Positions 33,341 to 33,921 of a stretch of DNA of 33,921 nt are shown piece after piece. How positions within the stretch are numbered: the first letter of the stretch is position 1; each line of letters begins with the position of its first letter. The notes under the pieces are model-generated. The model was given only the letters and a program-made list of their open reading frames with translations. It searched no databases and was not told the DNA's origin. The stretch is from Acetobacter sp. (GTDB taxonomy: Bacteria > Pseudomonadota > Alphaproteobacteria > Acetobacterales > Acetobacteraceae), in the NCBI GenBank assembly GCA_012517935.1, contig JAAYUA010000088.1, positions 1 through 33,921 of the forward strand, read 5' to 3'. Made by a program: the position numbers and the translations under genes.

Positions 33341-33542
33341 GAAAGCTGTGAGCTGAAGGCGTTTCAGTAAAGATTATCAGAGTCAGGCAGTGTGAAAGAA
33401 TTCTGTCCGGTGCTGCTGAGGGGTTTTCTGATTATTGAGGTAGGTTTTATTCCCTGCAAATGGGTCATTTCCGGGCATTTGTTTTGCCGGAATGTGCAGG
33501 AATTCTGTTATTTCAGTCAGATTCTTTGTGGCATCGTTTTAT

Positions 33543-33921
33543 TCACAGAGAGACTTTCTTGATATGTGGCCTTTCTTTTTCAATATTTACCAAAATTTTT
33601 CTGAAAAAAGGCTGTGCCGTTGCAAGAATAATGGTTCCGGCTAATGCAATCACTGTCAAAATCATGAAAAGATGCCCGAACACCCCAACAACCTGCTCTG
33701 GTGAAAGTGTTGGGGACAGGCGCGCGAGTGCCAGCCTGTTGGCCAGAAAGCCTCCTCCATACATTGCTGTTCCGATGGATAGAAAGAAGAGTGCTGTTGC
33801 AAGGCTGTTGAAGCGTGAGGGGATGTATTCAGCTATGACAGCAAGGCCCAGGCTGTTCATCAGAAGACCTGCAATTGAGATCAGGGCGTAGCTGGCTGCA
33901 AAAGTCCATGGAGACATGAGA
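33543..33921 (-). CDS. Membrane transporter, C-terminal part (proton-dependent oligopeptide or MFS type)
   Basis: The gene enters from the right edge; about 125 C-terminal residues are visible and the first visible ATG is probably internal. Three or four membrane helices appear: YALISIAGLLMNSLGLAVIAEYIP, SLATALFFLSIGTAMYGGGFLANRLA, and HLFMILTVIALAGTIILATAQPFFRKIL. The pattern 'G.ll.s.gla.i...P.r......a..fl..a.g...gg.la' matches the last two-helix pairs of POT/PTR2 peptide transporters and related MFS carriers. The C-terminus is basic and cytoplasmic (RKILVNIEKERPHIKKV). The 33341-33542 stretch holds no gene. Confidence 0.65.
   Translation of the reverse strand, partial: LMSPWTFAASYALISIAGLLMNSLGLAVIAEYIPSRFNSLATALFFLSIGTAMYGGGFLANRLALARLSPTLSPEQVVGVFGHLFMILTVIALAGTIILATAQPFFRKILVNIEKERPHIKKVSL

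Overview
The window looks like chromosome of an acetic acid bacterium (Acetobacteraceae, most like Acetobacter or a close relative). Reasons: a complete pqqABCDE operon next to a prpD-prpC-prpB-acs cluster driven by a ScfR/PrpR-type regulator, an NAD-type isocitrate dehydrogenase, and alphaproteobacterial versions of PmbA, M16 peptidase, the DUF2125 protein and L13/S9. This assignment rests on gene content and protein character only; no search was run.

Layout. Positions 1-9846 are read leftward: the start of a Gly/Ser-rich membrane protein cut by the window edge, pmbA (tldE) overlapping an M16 zinc peptidase, thrC, a secreted yellow/MRJP-family protein, a degenerate EAL-domain protein, isocitrate dehydrogenase with a strong terminator, and a long aminopeptidase P. 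Positions 9984-12699 hold a DUF2721 membrane protein and a RutR-like TetR regulator divergent from a dihydropyrimidinase, with a perfect inverted repeat between them. A lipoprotein of unknown function follows.

Positions 14116-21592 form a short-chain fatty acid module. The regulator faces prpD across an intergenic region holding a TTTTGCAAAA palindrome and a TCTCGCA/TGCGAGA inverted repeat. prpD, prpC and prpB encode the methylcitrate cycle, and a separately spaced acs supplies acyl-CoA. Positions 21727-24955 are the PQQ operon, read leftward: pqqA, a hairpin, then pqqB-C-D-E coupled by 1-4 base stop/start overlaps.

Positions about 25000-28130 are an accessory island, visibly A+T-rich and patchy. 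It holds a decayed IS5-type transposase, a small glycine-rich peptide with a microcin-like leader, a three-helix membrane protein just behind it (candidate immunity protein), and several tiny membrane-protein ORFs separated by G+C-richer stretches of unknown origin. This is the best candidate for something undescribed. The leader matches the classical L-S-x-x-E-L-x-x-V-x-G-G pattern except that the last residue is Glu.

After the island come an NTF2-like/TetR pair behind an 18-base perfect palindrome, an NAD(P)-binding epimerase-like gene with a DUF2125 gene (leftward), the rplM-rpsI ribosomal operon with promoter and terminator, a DUF202 membrane protein, and the C-terminal end of a membrane transporter running off the right edge.
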